Origin: Parus major | Taxonomy: Eukaryota > Chordata > Aves > Passeriformes > Paridae | Assembly: GCF_001522545.3 (NCBI RefSeq) | Contig: NC_031778.1 | Coordinates: forward strand, 21,289,411-21,353,410 | Direction of reading: 5' to 3' | Length of the DNA stretch: 64,000 nucleotides | In this document: positions 26,641 through 39,200 of the stretch, piece after piece | How the letters are laid out: each line of letters begins with the position of its first letter | Position numbering within the stretch: the stretch's first letter is position 1 | Program-made: the position numbers and the translations under genes | The notes under the pieces: generated by a model | What the model was told of the DNA's origin: nothing | The model's input: only the letters and a program-made list of their open reading frames with translations | Databases searched by the model: none

Positions 26641-29600
26641 CGAGTTACTCCTTCCACTTCCCAGGCTGCTCTAATAAGATGGGTTCAAGGATTGGGATGG
26701 CAAAAGCTGCTTGAATCCCCTGCACCCAGCCGTCTTAATTTGGTTTATTTGCCTTAATGAAGAAATCTGGTTCCTTAATCACAGGTGAACGGAAAAGGTC
26801 ACTTGCCACTCTGACAAATGGGTTTACCCTGAGCTGTTTGTGTGGGGCTCTCAGATAGTGTGTCCTCCCCCTTTCCTGCCCTGCCACCAAATGCCAGCGT
26901 CTCCGCGGCACCTCCTGTTGCGGCCATTACCTGTGGTGCCTGGGCTGCCTGCCAAGGAGCACCCTCGGTAGCAACAAAAGCATAATCATTTCCAGTTGGA
27001 AAAGGCTGAGCTGTTGTAATTTTCCTCTTTGAAAGCTGCAGCAGCAGGGCTTAGGTTAAGCAGGAGGACGCTCGGTTCTGGGACGCAGCACAATGAGGGT
27101 ATGAAGTTTGCCTGCAGCAGCCATTTGGGGGGACTGTGAGGTCCCCAAACATGTTCTTCATCCTCACCTTGTGGTGTCCAGCTGACCTTGGCAGTGGGGT
27201 GCCCAGGGGGAGGTTTGCATCTTGCAAACACCTCTCTTTTGGCCGGGTATGGGTGGGAAATGCTAACAAAATGGGCGCAAAAGAAAGAATTAACATTTCC
27301 TAAGTGAACAGCTGGTCTGTAGAGGGGTTCTGAAGAGTGAGAGGTGTAAAAAGGGCACCCTGCATCTCCCAGGACTGAGCAGTAGCACACTTTGAGGGTA
27401 TGTTGCAGGGCCTTTTCCAGGCAGTGCAAGCCTTGGGCTCGCTGATCCTTGCTGCTGACTTTGGTAATAAAGTGTAGCAATAAAGCCATGCCTCCATCCC
27501 AATGGACCTCCTGGAAAAAGCCAACTGAGCAGTCTCATACAGCCCTGGTTGGTGGCTTACTCCAGGAAATCCTTCTGCAGCTGGTACAAAAGGGAAACCA
27601 TTCCAGGAAGTGGCTCAGGATCTGTGCAGGTACATGCAGGAAAATCACTGCTTCTTTCAGGTAGAGCTGAAAACCTCTTGATGTGTGTAGAAGACAGAGA
27701 GCACTTGGAGCATGTTCATGGTGATGTATGGTTGTCACCACATGTGGGCTGTGGAAAATAAAACTTTTGAGGCATGGCCTGGGAGCTTTGCAGAAATGTT
27801 GCCTAGGTGGAGTGGTGTTCAATGTCAGCTGAAGATGAAGCTCTTCTCCAGGTTCTGGGTGCTCACAGACAGCCTCCCTGGCAGCCTGCTCAGGTCACAT
27901 AAAAAATGAGATGGGTCAAACCCCAGATGTGCTGACTGAGTGTTGAGATGCACCGATGTTCACTTTGCTGGAAAAAGTGATGTCTCTTTTACTTCACACT
28001 TCTGTTTTGAACCAAAAAGCGGGGTGGGAGTTGGTCCAAAACAGAGCTTTCCAATTTTATTTGGCATTTCAGTTCTGCTATTTTTGAGTAATAGTCAGAA
28101 AGATAAAGCTCTGTCTTGCAGGAACGTCCTTGGAAAAATAAAGCAGACAGGTGACTGGCAGGAAGTGAGAGCGGCTGCTCCCACACAGATGCAGACGACT
28201 AAATAAGTTTTGAGATCATCGTTCCTGTTCAGGTCTTTTCCTTTGATTCTTCAGATTATTTTTATGTCAGAGGCAAATAAGAAACAAAGACAAATATGTA
28301 AAATGATGAGCTGGAGCTTATCGGAGCAGGAAAATAAGCCATTCACATCACTTCCCGGTTTGCCATGAAAGGCAAAATCATTCACAGTGGTGAATCATGG
28401 CAGCTCGAGCTGCCTGAAATTACAGATTTCTGGAGTTAAACTGCTGCTGGCAAGGGCTAAACAAAGATGTTAGTTCAGCTCATTTAAAATAGTAAGTTTT
28501 CTTTATCTTTGATTTCACGTGTGCTTTCATAGTGCCAATGGATGGTGTGATTTTCTGCAGATGACATTTAAGAGTATTTGTGTATTTCCTTTGGGGAGCT
28601 GTGTAGTTTTAAAGAAAAAAACCCATCAGAGATGATGAAGTGCACTCACTCCTATCTCCAAGAGACAAAATCACAGGAAGAGGTATGTGTTGTATCTCTT
28701 CAACAACCCGAACTGATGGTGGTGAAAGTGCCTGATTCTTCTCTCTGATACAAACATGGTTTTTGGAAAGGAATCTGCTCCTTCTGCCTTCTGAGTGAAG
28801 GCACTAATTCATCCAAGTTTTCTATGAGAATCTCTTGTGCATGGACTTTCAGAGTCAGCCAGGTACCTGTAACTTTGAGTTATTAGAGTTATCTGTTTTT
28901 AGAGATATTAAGGGTACTGAATGTTATTTCTTTAGAATATATTTTTTGTGGCAGGTCTTGTTCCTTACCAGGTGCTGATGACAGAGGATAGGTAATTTAT
29001 TACAACAAAAATGTAGCAGCTGAAATTGGACTATTTTGAGTGAGCTAGGTGGGAGAAAGGCTTTTGCCCCCCAAATTTAATAGCAAATAGGTGCTTCTCC
29101 AGCATGGCAGTTCTTGTCCTTCTGGGTCCTTCCAGTCATGTTATTCCTTGGAGTTTCATACCTTTCTCTGGCTGCCAGGGAGCAGAACTTGTTCCCTGCA
29201 ACCCAAACAGAATTTTCTCACTTTGTTCTACCAAACTTAACCTGTTTGTACGCAGTCAAAACATCTGACAAGGCTGTCTGCTGTGATGTGCTCCCATGCC
29301 AAACCTTCCCAATCCTTCCAGTTCTCAGACTGTTGAGGTGGGATTTGTCTGCTCTGGGTGCCTCTGAGTGCATCCACCTCAGAGCAGATGGTTCAGATTT
29401 CCTTTGTGCTTGACAGACAGCTCGTGGGATGGCATTTCACCTCAAACTGGGCATCCAAACTGAGTCCTCTAAGAGTCTCTCCCAGGGCATTTCTCAGCCT
29501 TGTGGAGCTGGTGTGGATGTTGTAAATGTCCAGACTCGGTGGTGGTGGATCCTGGCCTAGGATGTGTGCAGACACCAGAGGGTGCTGGAGTTTTTTCCCT

Positions 29601-29859
29601 TTCAGTGCACCTCCAAGGTTGTGGGATCATTATAAACTAAAATCAATTGGCTCTTACTCTGATTGCTGAGCACACAGAAGCCAGGCAGGTACAGCAAGAG
29701 AGGAGGTACAGAACTTGAATTAAATGGACACTGTCACCTTCAAATCACACTTCTGCCAGAACTTCTGTACCTATCAAGCCAGTAAGTGAAAACTGAGATT
29801 ATCATGATATGAATCAGCAGATATTAATTTTAAATGACTTTTAAACTAAGATTTTCCCC
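26641..29859. other. Non-coding sequence, nothing recognised
   Basis: A GC-richer portion at 26.9-27.9 kb gives many overlapping short frames (up to 167 codons on the - strand, 26986-27489) without known domains. I see no repeat family or RNA gene. Confidence 0.55.
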
Positions 29860-29893
29860 TCTTAAACATTTTTATAACCTTTTTTTCCTCCAG

Positions 29894-30080
29894 GAAATTG
29901 AAAGCAAAAGTCTCTACAGTTCTTTATTTCAGTGATGTCAGAGTCCAGAAAATTTTCTTCTGTCAAGAAGTACGACTTGCAGACATCATCAACCTCCAGC
30001 AAGTTGCCAATATGGACTTTTATAGAGTAACAATGCTGTCAGCTGGCACCTTACAGCAACATCCAGATCTGTACAACTAA
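29894..30080 (+). other. Weak candidate exon: splice-acceptor-like site plus open frame
   Basis: A strong pyrimidine tract ending in CAG at 29891-29893 (TTTTTTCCTCCAG) is preceded by TATAACC, a possible branch point. After it, one frame stays open for about 60 codons to a TAA at 30078-30080. That frame reads as ordinary mixed-composition protein ending in HPDLYN. I recognise no protein family and see no donor partner. An ATTAAA near 30587 could serve as a polyadenylation signal. It could be a terminal exon of an unannotated transcript or pure chance. Confidence 0.15.
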
Positions 30081-31480
30081 AGAGCTTCACCCAGGACTGC
30101 CAGTCCCATGGGCCAGGGCTGTAAGAAGGGTTCCCCTGTAAATGTCAGCAGGAAGCCTTTAAAAAGCAGGATTTAAAAGAAGCAGGGTAGCAAACCAGGC
30201 TTGCCAGGCTGTAAGACTGGAATAACTCCCTTAAGCTCAATAGAGCTTAAGCCAGTTATAATTCTCAGAGCCAAGTTTCCCCCATCAGGACATAGATGCA
30301 CTGGTTAGTTGCAGAATAAGCCTGAAATTCAGACTGGCCCCTCATGTCCAGCTGTGGGTGAGGAGCTTGAGCAGTTGTGTGATGTGTGCTGTGGTTGGTG
30401 GTGGTGCTCACGGCAGGGAATGGAAGCAGGTGTAGGGCAGTGGCTGCTTCACCTCCCAGTTAATGCATCCTTATATCCAGCCCTGCTTAAAAGTGCAAAT
30501 TTCACACCATGGGTTCCAACTCCAACTGATGTCATATCCAGGATTAAAACTTGGGAGTGACTGGCTCCTGGCCTATTTATTAATCTATTAAATCACAGAG
30601 TGTCTCTCCTGCTAACTCTCGCTGGTTACTGGGATTGCTTGGCAGCAGCAAACCCAGCCCAATGTCCACTGCTGGCTCTGTTACCACTCCAGCTTGGTTG
30701 CCAGCTCAAGGGCATCCAGTCAACAAATGTCTTATTTTTGGATTCTCCCATTCTCCTGAGACCATTGCTATGAGGAGTGACCTCCCTTACCTCATTCACC
30801 TTGTTTGCTGTTCCCAACCCAGAGAGTGCCGTGGCTGTTGCATGAGTCAATGGTCCCATGGAGGAGAGGTCTCACCGTGATGTTTTCCTTAGCATTTGAC
30901 CCAGAGCTGTGGCTGGCATCTGCAGGACAGTCCAGATGAACATAGAAAAGTCTATATTTTAGTCATGTTAAAGCTATGACTAAGCTAACAAAAGTCAGGA
31001 AACCCAAACTGCAGATTGACAACTTGTCCTTGGACTGCCCTGCTGCTTGTGGGCATGGGATGGCAGCACACCAGGGACAGGGCACTGCAGTCCCAGGGAA
31101 GTCCTTCACTGTACAGTGTGCTGAGGGTGGAAGAGCAGCTACAAACTGTGAGACCCATGATGGGTTCATTTCTCTTCCTTTTAAGCAGTTAACTCTTTTT
31201 TGGTTTTTTTCTTTTCTTTTTTTGTTTGTTTTTGTATGCAAAAAAGTCATTGTGCAAAGGTACGTGGCTTCCTCACATTGCAGTGGAAGTCTTGTTTTTG
31301 CATGTGAACATCAGGGTGGTTTCTCCACCTCTGCAGGGTATGTCCCCGTGGCTGGCTGTGGCTCGTGGGTCTTTTTGCACAGCAACACACAGAAACCCCT
31401 CCCCATTTTGAATGTGCCATTTCCCAGTTGTCTTTTTCTGTAGCCAACATCACTTCTCAGTTTTGATATTTTTTTATTAA
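30081..31480. other. Non-coding unique sequence up to assembly gap
   Basis: A T/G-rich tract lies at 31194-31235. No exon or repeat family was recognised. The frames at 30976-31443 (+) and 30963-31250 (-) overlap each other and have no known domain. Confidence 0.55.
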
Positions 31481-31500
31481 NNNNNNNNNNNNNNNNNNNN
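31481..31500. other. Assembly gap (20 N)
   Basis: Twenty consecutive Ns follow a T-rich stretch. The true size of the missing sequence is unknown. Features that appear to cross this point should not be trusted. Confidence 0.99.
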
Positions 31501-33224
31501 ACATTTAAAAATAAGAGTCATCTTTAGGATATTCATTAGGGGAATCCAAAATCTTCCAGCTTGCCTGCAATACAAAGGTTATGAAAAGTAATAAGAACTC
31601 ACAGATTCTTATGCTAAACTATGTTTTTTTATGAGTATCTGGAAAGCCTCATCTGTGTTTCTTATTAGAACTGGTAAAATTATTCAGATCAATTTAATTT
31701 TCATAATTTAAAAATTTCTGGTTCTGTTCCACAATTTAATTCTTTAAAAACTTCTTGCTTCTCCCATTATCAATATAAATGTGTCATTTTGATTTTATAG
31801 AATAAATTTCAGTGTTGCAATAGTCACTGTTTATTGCTTTTACTGAGCAGGCTCACCCAGTTTTGGTGTGGAATGGCTGTGCTATTTGATGCAAAAAAGA
31901 ACTCCACTTAAATACAGGATTGGATTTTGCAGCAGCAATCCCGAGTATTCCCGTCTCTCCTCCGGGCTCGCCGCTATCTCTTGGGGCGGCTGGGAGTTAC
32001 AATCGCCCTGCAACTTCCTCCTCCCTCCTTGTGAGGAGAGGATGGGAATTTGCTGAAGGCTTTTATCAGCAATATACATCTGCCCCCATTCTCACTCAGT
32101 GCCTCTCGCCAACCAGTGGGAAAAGTCGGGCCAAGGCGTAATCTGCTCCCAGCTTGCTTCCTGCTGCCGTGCCCCAGGGATGGAGGAAGCAGACAAGTGG
32201 CCCTGCGTGCTCTCTCCTTGCCAGGCCCGAAAGTTCAAGAGGCTCAGGGAGACAGAAGAGAGTTTCTTGCTCTCTTTTTCAGGGGTATTCCGTATTTAAT
32301 ACTGGAATACAGTGAAGGGCCAAAGCCTGGATGAGCCTTATGGCTTCAAGCTCTTTGGACACCTGCTGAGTGGATTTTGGCCACTCTGTGCAGTCTGATG
32401 TGATATTAAAGTGCCATCTGAAGGGTCTTCCAGTTAGATGAGGTGTCCTCTTCAGGTTTCAGTTTGTACTCCTGCTCCATCTGCAGTCTGAGTGCACCTG
32501 GGCCCAGCAGTTGATTTATTTCTCTGCCTGTTCAAAAAAACTTTTGCATCAAGAATTCCTCTAGTGTCTACAAAATTTTGATGAAGTGTGAGGTGGAAGG
32601 GATTTTTCTGCTCCTGTTGCATGTAATTTAAGTAAGTTTGGTAGGAGCTTCTGGAAAAGAAAGACTGATGGATAAGGCCAGAGGGTGAGCACGGGGAGCG
32701 TGCTGGGATCTGAGCAAAACATGCTGGAAACCAGAAGCAAAATGCAGAGCAGAAACTGTGCAAAGGACCACGAGTCCTCCAGACACAGACAAAGGCTGCC
32801 TTTTCCCTATTTACCTGCAGACATTGGTGCAGCAGGGTCTTTATCCCCAAATAAAGCCATGGGGTAAGACCCTGGTAAAAACAGGAGGCAGATGTTCTCT
32901 CACCTTTGCTGGTATAGGAGTGGGAGAAAACCCTGCCTGAGCCAGAAAAGCAGTGTTTGCTCAGAACTAGACATTTGAACTAGAGCTAGACATTTTTCCC
33001 TCTGTTTTCTGAAATATTTCTTCTTCCCCAAACAATATAGTTGGTGAAAATCTTGTTTCCATTTAAATCACAGGAGTTTTGTCATGGACTTTTATGGTGC
33101 CAGGATTTCTCACTGTGTACTTTTTTAACACCTGAGCTTAGGTAGGGTTCAGGAGAGCACATCTGCCATTAGAAGGTCACTCCCAGCCTTCCTGTGTTGT
33201 ATCAAGGTCTGGAGTTAACAGGGC
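31501..33224. other. Non-coding sequence; mild CpG enrichment at 31930-32170
   Basis: AT-rich unique sequence follows the gap. About 11 CpGs fall in 31930-32170, which is above background but well below a CpG island. Overlapping short frames on both strands here have no known domains. Nothing else was recognised. Confidence 0.5.
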
Positions 33225-33720
33225 AGTCTCAAAGCGTGGCACATAATGCGTTTGTGCATTAAATACACCCACATTATCTTACATCCCGAGCAGCCCAGAT
33301 TGTCAGTAGACAATTATGGGTTTCGCTGGGTTTATTTTGATTGGCCTGCTCTCAGTTTTCCATAGTGGTACTCTATTTGTAAAAACAGATCATTAATGAT
33401 AACAGCAGATGACATGTGTCTGAAATATGGGGTGGACGAGGGGAGTTAGTTTTTCTTCCTATTTTTTTTTTCCCTGAGTGTCTGCACTTTGACAGCGCAT
33501 TTGCCAGGCTGTCACTTGCTTGAGAGATCCACAAGATTAGGACCTCATTGTGTGAATGTTTTCACAGCACTTGTTGCTATAAAGAATCTTCACACTTTGG
33601 TGGATGAAATCTGGACTCCTAGACACAAACTGTTAAGAAGCAATCATAACAATTAGCTAATGTGTCAACAATTAGCACTTTCCATCAACTGGCATTGAGT
33701 GGAACCTTCTTCTTATCCAT
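33225..33720. promoter_or_regulatory. Candidate conserved non-coding element
   Basis: About 500 bp of unique sequence carry many homeodomain-type cores (ACAATTATGG, ATCATTAATGATAAC, AACAATTAGCTAATG, AACAATTAGCAC) and a TTGATTGGCC PBX/CCAAT-like site. A small hairpin, TAATGC and GCATTA, lies near 33246-33263. The density of such sites and absence of repeats suggest an enhancer. Conservation is not shown here. Confidence 0.3.
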
Positions 33721-33884
33721 ACGCAGACAAAAATGCAATGATGTAGTAAAGAAAAGCAGTGAAGTTGGCTGCTCTCATCCCTTGCTGTAGCCAGCAAGCT
33801 CCCATGGGCATTGTTTACAATGATTATTCTTCCATTATGATGTTATTGCACAGGTCAGGGGTGGTAGCTAGACTGAAAATAAGC

Positions 33885-33916
33885 TTTTTTTCCCCCCCCC
33901 ACTTTTTTTTTCCCCT
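33885..33916. repeat. Pyrimidine-rich tract
   Basis: T-runs and a C9 run (33892-33900) form about 32 bp of near-pure pyrimidine, broken by a single A. This is low-complexity sequence. Confidence 0.85.
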
Positions 33917-35186
33917 TAAACTTTTGGCTGCTTTTACAAAAGTATAACAGAAACAACTGCTGTGAAAAGGTCAGCCAGTAACAGTACTTTAGTGTTTAAC
34001 TGGTAAATATTTCAAAATAGTATTTCTAATATTTTACCATTTGGAAGTTTTTCAATGCATCTCCAGCCCAGTGCGACTCAATCATTGTAAGATTTCCACA
34101 GTCTCCACTGGGAATTCTTTACAATGGGTACATTATAATCTCTTACTGTATCTACCACCAGTTGGTCAGAATTTGTTTTAATATCTTTTTATATGGCATG
34201 TTACTGGCAGTAATATAAAAAGCACTGCTTTCTCAAGTATTTTACATATCTCCATATGTAAGCACTGAAGAGAACTGAAGGTAGGTCTTCCTCTTAACCA
34301 CACAATAGCTTCTGAGGGGGCAACACATGTGACTGGAGAGAAGATCAATGTCTTCTCCAAGGAAATGTCTTTCGGGAATGCTTTCTGTACCATATGGAGT
34401 TTGTATCTGGCTACTGTGAGACAGACACAAAGTACTGCAGCATCAGTGAGGGTTTCTCTGGTTAATTGTGGAGCTGGAGCCAAAGTGAAACCATGTTAAA
34501 AAGAAGCAGTGCAGTTTCTAAAAGTAACACTCTGCTTGACTTTGAGCCAGAGAGACTGATTCAAAACAGGGCATGGGGCTGGAGCCTCATCTGCTGCAGC
34601 ACCCTGGGAGCCAGGGCCATGTGTGCACCTTCAGGAATGGCTTGACAGCCCCATAAAGAAGGTGTGTTAATATGAACAAAGAGCTGGTGGTAAGGATGCA
34701 AATAAAAACAACAGTAATCAAAATTTACTGATTTCTCTTCGTTCAGAATGTGCTGTAACAAGGGAAAAGGACAAGTTTGTGGTTTAGGGGAAGATGCAGC
34801 ATCTGCCCAGCACTTCCCAAATCTCCCTGAAACTTGTCTTTGGGTGCAAACCTAAGACCTGAACATACCTTGCTTGCCTCCTTTTAATCCCAGTTCTTCC
34901 CTGTTGCCTCCTTCCAGCCTGGGACATTGTGATACTAAACAAATGTTTGAGATTTTTGGAGTGGCAGGGAGTGAGGGTGGGGGGGTATAATTACACTGAG
35001 GATTATTAATATGGGAAATATGGTCAATAAACGTGAGAGGGGTAGAGTAAGGCAGGAACATTCTTTACAAATTCTTTAGTAACGGAGTAGGCAGAGTGCC
35101 ACAGACAAAGAAAATCCTCTGAATTGCAAGTGTGTTCTTATGGCTTTTGCCAAGACGATGACAAAACCCCTTCTTTCTTCCCGCAT
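33917..35186. other. Non-coding unique sequence, nothing recognised
   Basis: No repeat family, exon or RNA gene was seen. A run of seven Gs follows GAGGGT near 34973-34985. Confidence 0.55.
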
Positions 35187-35402
35187 TAGGACTCCTATTC
35201 AACGATACACTTAAGCATGTTTTTAAATTCCGTTGACATTTGAAAGCACTGTTGACTTTAATAGGACTTAAGCACCTGTTCATGGTTAATTGTGTACTTT
35301 CAGGACTTTTCTCGAAGGAAGAAAAAAAAGAGAAGGATAGACTTAGGCATGTGCTTAAAGTTAAGCAGGTGCTTAAGTGCTTTGTGAAGCTGAGGTCTTA
35401 GA
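35187..35402. repeat. Decayed palindromic MITE-like element (~215 bp)
   Basis: The left arm at 35187-35219 (ACACTTAAGCATG near its end) is an imperfect reverse complement of the right arm at 35366-35400 (GTGCTTAAGTGCTTTGTGAA). CTTAAGCA-type motifs recur at 35210, 35267, 35342, 35353 and 35372. The wording matches, from memory, a hairpin repeat common in reptile and bird genomes. The purine-rich stretch at about 35315-35338 may be an internal insertion. The family is not assigned. Confidence 0.6.
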
Positions 35403-36233
35403 ACTGAGTCTGATCCTCTCTGATGTCTGGGGATGGCTTTTCCCTGTGAACCTGGTGCAGAGAAACAAGTTGTTTAAGTGATAAAATGAAGACATGAGAA
35501 ATAGCTAAAAGAATATTTTTTTTGGCAGCACCCAGTGATGGCTGTCAGCTGCTGATGCCTGAATTATTTTAATTAATTTCTAACCAGACTTAACGTACTG
35601 TACCAAAACCTTTTCCAAATAATTTACAGCTATGGGTGAAGATAATTTTACTGGGTAACTCTAATTATACCCTGAAGAAAACATTGTTTTTTTATTAATA
35701 CAAGAGTTGTTCCCAGCCAGTGCAGAGCTTGATTCCAAGTGAAGCAGGATTGACCACCCTTGGGTAAGATGGGAGAGGGAAAATATTATTTTTTTCTCTG
35801 AGGAAGGACTGTGTTGGTGTAGGCAGGGATTGAGAGCATAGAAAAAACTGCCAGATGTGTCTTTCCTGCCTCTTACCCCAGAATTAGGCAAATAGCTTTT
35901 GGGTGATGGTGGGATTACAGTGAGTTTTCTTGAGAGCTGCCCTGGATGTTTCTTCATCTCCATTCCTTGTCTGGGAGGAGAAGACAAGGCTTCTGTTCTT
36001 TCCTTCTCTTGGTTCATGTTGTGAATTCCATCACATCAGGGACTGTCTTGCTGGAAGGTGATGAGTAATTCTCAGTGATGCACCATGCCAGCCCAAATCT
36101 GAAAACTCCTGTGCCCTGGGGAGTGAGCAGGTCATCCAGCAGGCCTTGACCAGAGTCTGGCCATATTTGGTGGTTTTCTCAAAGCCCCATTTCCTTCAGT
36201 ACTGTGAGTAAGTGACAATGATGTCTTCTGTTT

Positions 36234-36250
36234 AAAAAAAAAAAAAAAAA
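36234..36250. repeat. Poly-A run (A17)
   Basis: Seventeen consecutive A residues are followed by an A-rich tail. No retroposed coding sequence is visible upstream. Confidence 0.9.
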
Positions 36251-39200
36251 GAAAACACAGAAGAAAGAAGTTTCCAGCCTTTGTGGTGGCAGAGATAAGC
36301 TGGAAAGAGAGAGCCAAAACCATTCCCAAATAAAAAGGCAAATAATTGAAATCCAGCATGCCTTTGTAACAGCAACAAAATACCCTTAACCCAAAATAAA
36401 CCCAAAATTCAGCTGTATTCCTTCCCAAGTGAGTTTGGATGGTGGAGGTCAGCAGCACTCTCTTGCTCACAGGGGGTGAGGGATGACCAGAGCAGGTTGC
36501 CCTGCCTGTGAGTCTTGTTGAGATTTAACCCCTTCGCCATAAATGTGATAAAATTCAATGCAGTTTAAGTGGTTCACAGGGAATTATAGGGCTGTGGCTG
36601 GAAAGATGAATTCCTTGCCTGGCTGTAAGGGTTTCTGGAGAGGATGTACATACAGAAGCTGGGCAGGAGGAGTTTTATCCTGGTAATCAGAGCAGAGTAT
36701 TTCACACAAGAGCTGCCAATTCCTGTCCACAGTGTACCACAGATGAATAGGAAAATAAAAACCTTGAAAATTCTCATTTTTTTCTTATTCAGCTTATTTA
36801 CAAAACCCAAAAATATGGGAGAATAACAAGCAATCCTCACCACTGCAGACAGCAGAGCAAAAACAAGGAGAGCCAGGTGCTCCAAATAAGAAAATGTCAG
36901 GAAGGCTCTACATCTCCGCTGAGCAGCCTGAGCTATAAATTTTGGCAATGCCACCACTGTGACCTGGAGCCTGGGGGAAGAGAATAGTATAAAAATGATA
37001 AATCACAGCCAGGGTTCCAGATCTTAATCAGACAAAGAAAGCTGGTTCCATTATCAGACAGATTTATATAATCGCTTACTAGTAATGCTGTCTTCTTCCT
37101 CCGGTTTCTTTTAGCAAGACCCCAGATAACAATCCTGAGGTCACATCCCTCCTGCTGCTGGGAGGGAGCAGTGCTGTTCCAGCCTGGCATTCTGTGCCAT
37201 GCAGGCAGTGTTTCCTTGCATTAATACCTGCTTGCACTGAGCAGCTCTCAGGGAGGCAGTGAATGTGGGTGCAGAGTGAGCACAGCGTGGGGGGAGCTCT
37301 CCTGACAATTATTTTTGGTTGTGTTCCTCATTGCAGTGTCTCCAGCTCCCAGGCACTGCTCTCACTGTGCATCTGTTTGCTTCAGCTCCAGAGATTTCCA
37401 CGGTCAGAGCACTTCCTTCTCCTTCCTCTCCCAGCAAGCTAAAGCAACTCTTCCCCTCACTTTTTGGTACAAAGGCTTTTGGATTTTTGTTGCTTCTCTC
37501 TTCTTCTAAATCCTCTCTAACATTTCACACTCCCCACAGTGGAGGTGACTGCCTCAATGCAGTTTTCCAGGGATATTTTCTTTGGGACCACCACAGAGGC
37601 ACACAGCTGTGTCCCAGCTGCTCACCCTTCAGGGCAGTTGGATCCCTCTGCTGCCTTGGTGCTTTCCCTGCTCACAGCTCCTCAGTTTTTGCATCTTCTG
37701 AATGTTTTTCAGCTGTGTCTTCCTTGTCATTAATTAAAAACTGTGACTGGGGTAATGCTAGAAAGTCACTCTTATGGGAGTCTTTGGAAGTTATAGTTGC
37801 TTGATAATGATTTCTTTTTTCAGTTGCAGATTTAAATTTGTCTTTTAATTGTGTTTTAGTGTCATTCTGTTTCATTCCATTATCAGAGAAAATATATTCA
37901 TTTACTAGTAGTCTTTACCATATTTCAGTCTCTAAAACATAATCCAAGGATTTATACTGTAATATAAACTAATAATAAAATTAATAATATTATCCAGCCA
38001 AATATTTTGAATAGTATAAAAATGTGTGACCAGAACTACCTTTGCCCCAGGTAGTGAAAAAACCTATTCACTTTGATAGGGACCTATTATCTGTACCTGC
38101 ATTTTAATTAGCATTAACTCTAAATGCATTCATTTCTAAGGAGGGAAAATGTTGCTAAGGAAATAACATCAATATAATTTGCCTGCTCTGGTAGTGATTC
38201 AATTTGACCCTACCTGGCTGCTCCCTCTGCCTCATCTCAGACTCCAAAACAAGGTTGGGGTTCCTTCAGTCCTCTGAAAGTGGAACTTCTTACAAATCCA
38301 CAGTCACAGGTCAGGGGAAGTCTCCTTCAGCTGCTGCAAAACTCCTGCATGAAGATTTTTGGGATAAGTTAATATAAAAAAAAAATAGTCTGACTTTCCT
38401 AGATGAAATTCAATTCCCTTCTGTGTTATTTTAAGTCACTGTTGAGCTTGTCTGTGCTATGACATTTTCCCCCAAATATTTTGCAGAAGAACCTGCTTGA
38501 GCATTTCTTGCTTTTGTACTTTATTTTTGACAATTAACCACGGTATCATAATTCAGATCATTTTTTGTTCTTACTGAACTTGAATTTTCCTTGTGTCATT
38601 ATTTTCCTCTGGCAAATGTCTGTAATTTATAGCTTGAAATTAACATTTATGGCTCTTAGCTTCCCTCTTTTCTGTTATATTTATATCAGCTCCCACTTCC
38701 CCTCTAAGTGACACTGTTTTATAGGTTTTTCTCTTTGTTTGGGTTTTTTTATTTTTTACTTTTGTGGCAACTTACTTTCTCAACTACAGAATAAAGCCTT
38801 GTAAAGACCTTGTGAAATGTTAACTGATCCCAAGTATCATTCCTATACTTCAATTTAATTTGCCCTTTTCCACTGAATGCTCTGATAATTGCTTTCAGCT
38901 TAGTGTAACCATCCCTTAGAGCAGTAAGTGTGTTAACTGGTGGGACTTTTATTCTTATTACACATAATGAGCGTAATTAATGTGATTTCATGAGGACTGG
39001 GTGTCATCAGCAAACTGCTGTAATCCAGGTCATTGCAGTGTGTGAATCCCAGCAGAAATTATATTTTCCCAAACCCCTGTATTCCTTTCTAATTATATTT
39101 GGGAATTCTCTGCTTGCACGTTTTTTTGCTGCTGAGGCCACGTAGCCATCCAGGGTAAGAGCATATCTTTGTAGCAGCTCTGTAGCCACAAAAACACCAC

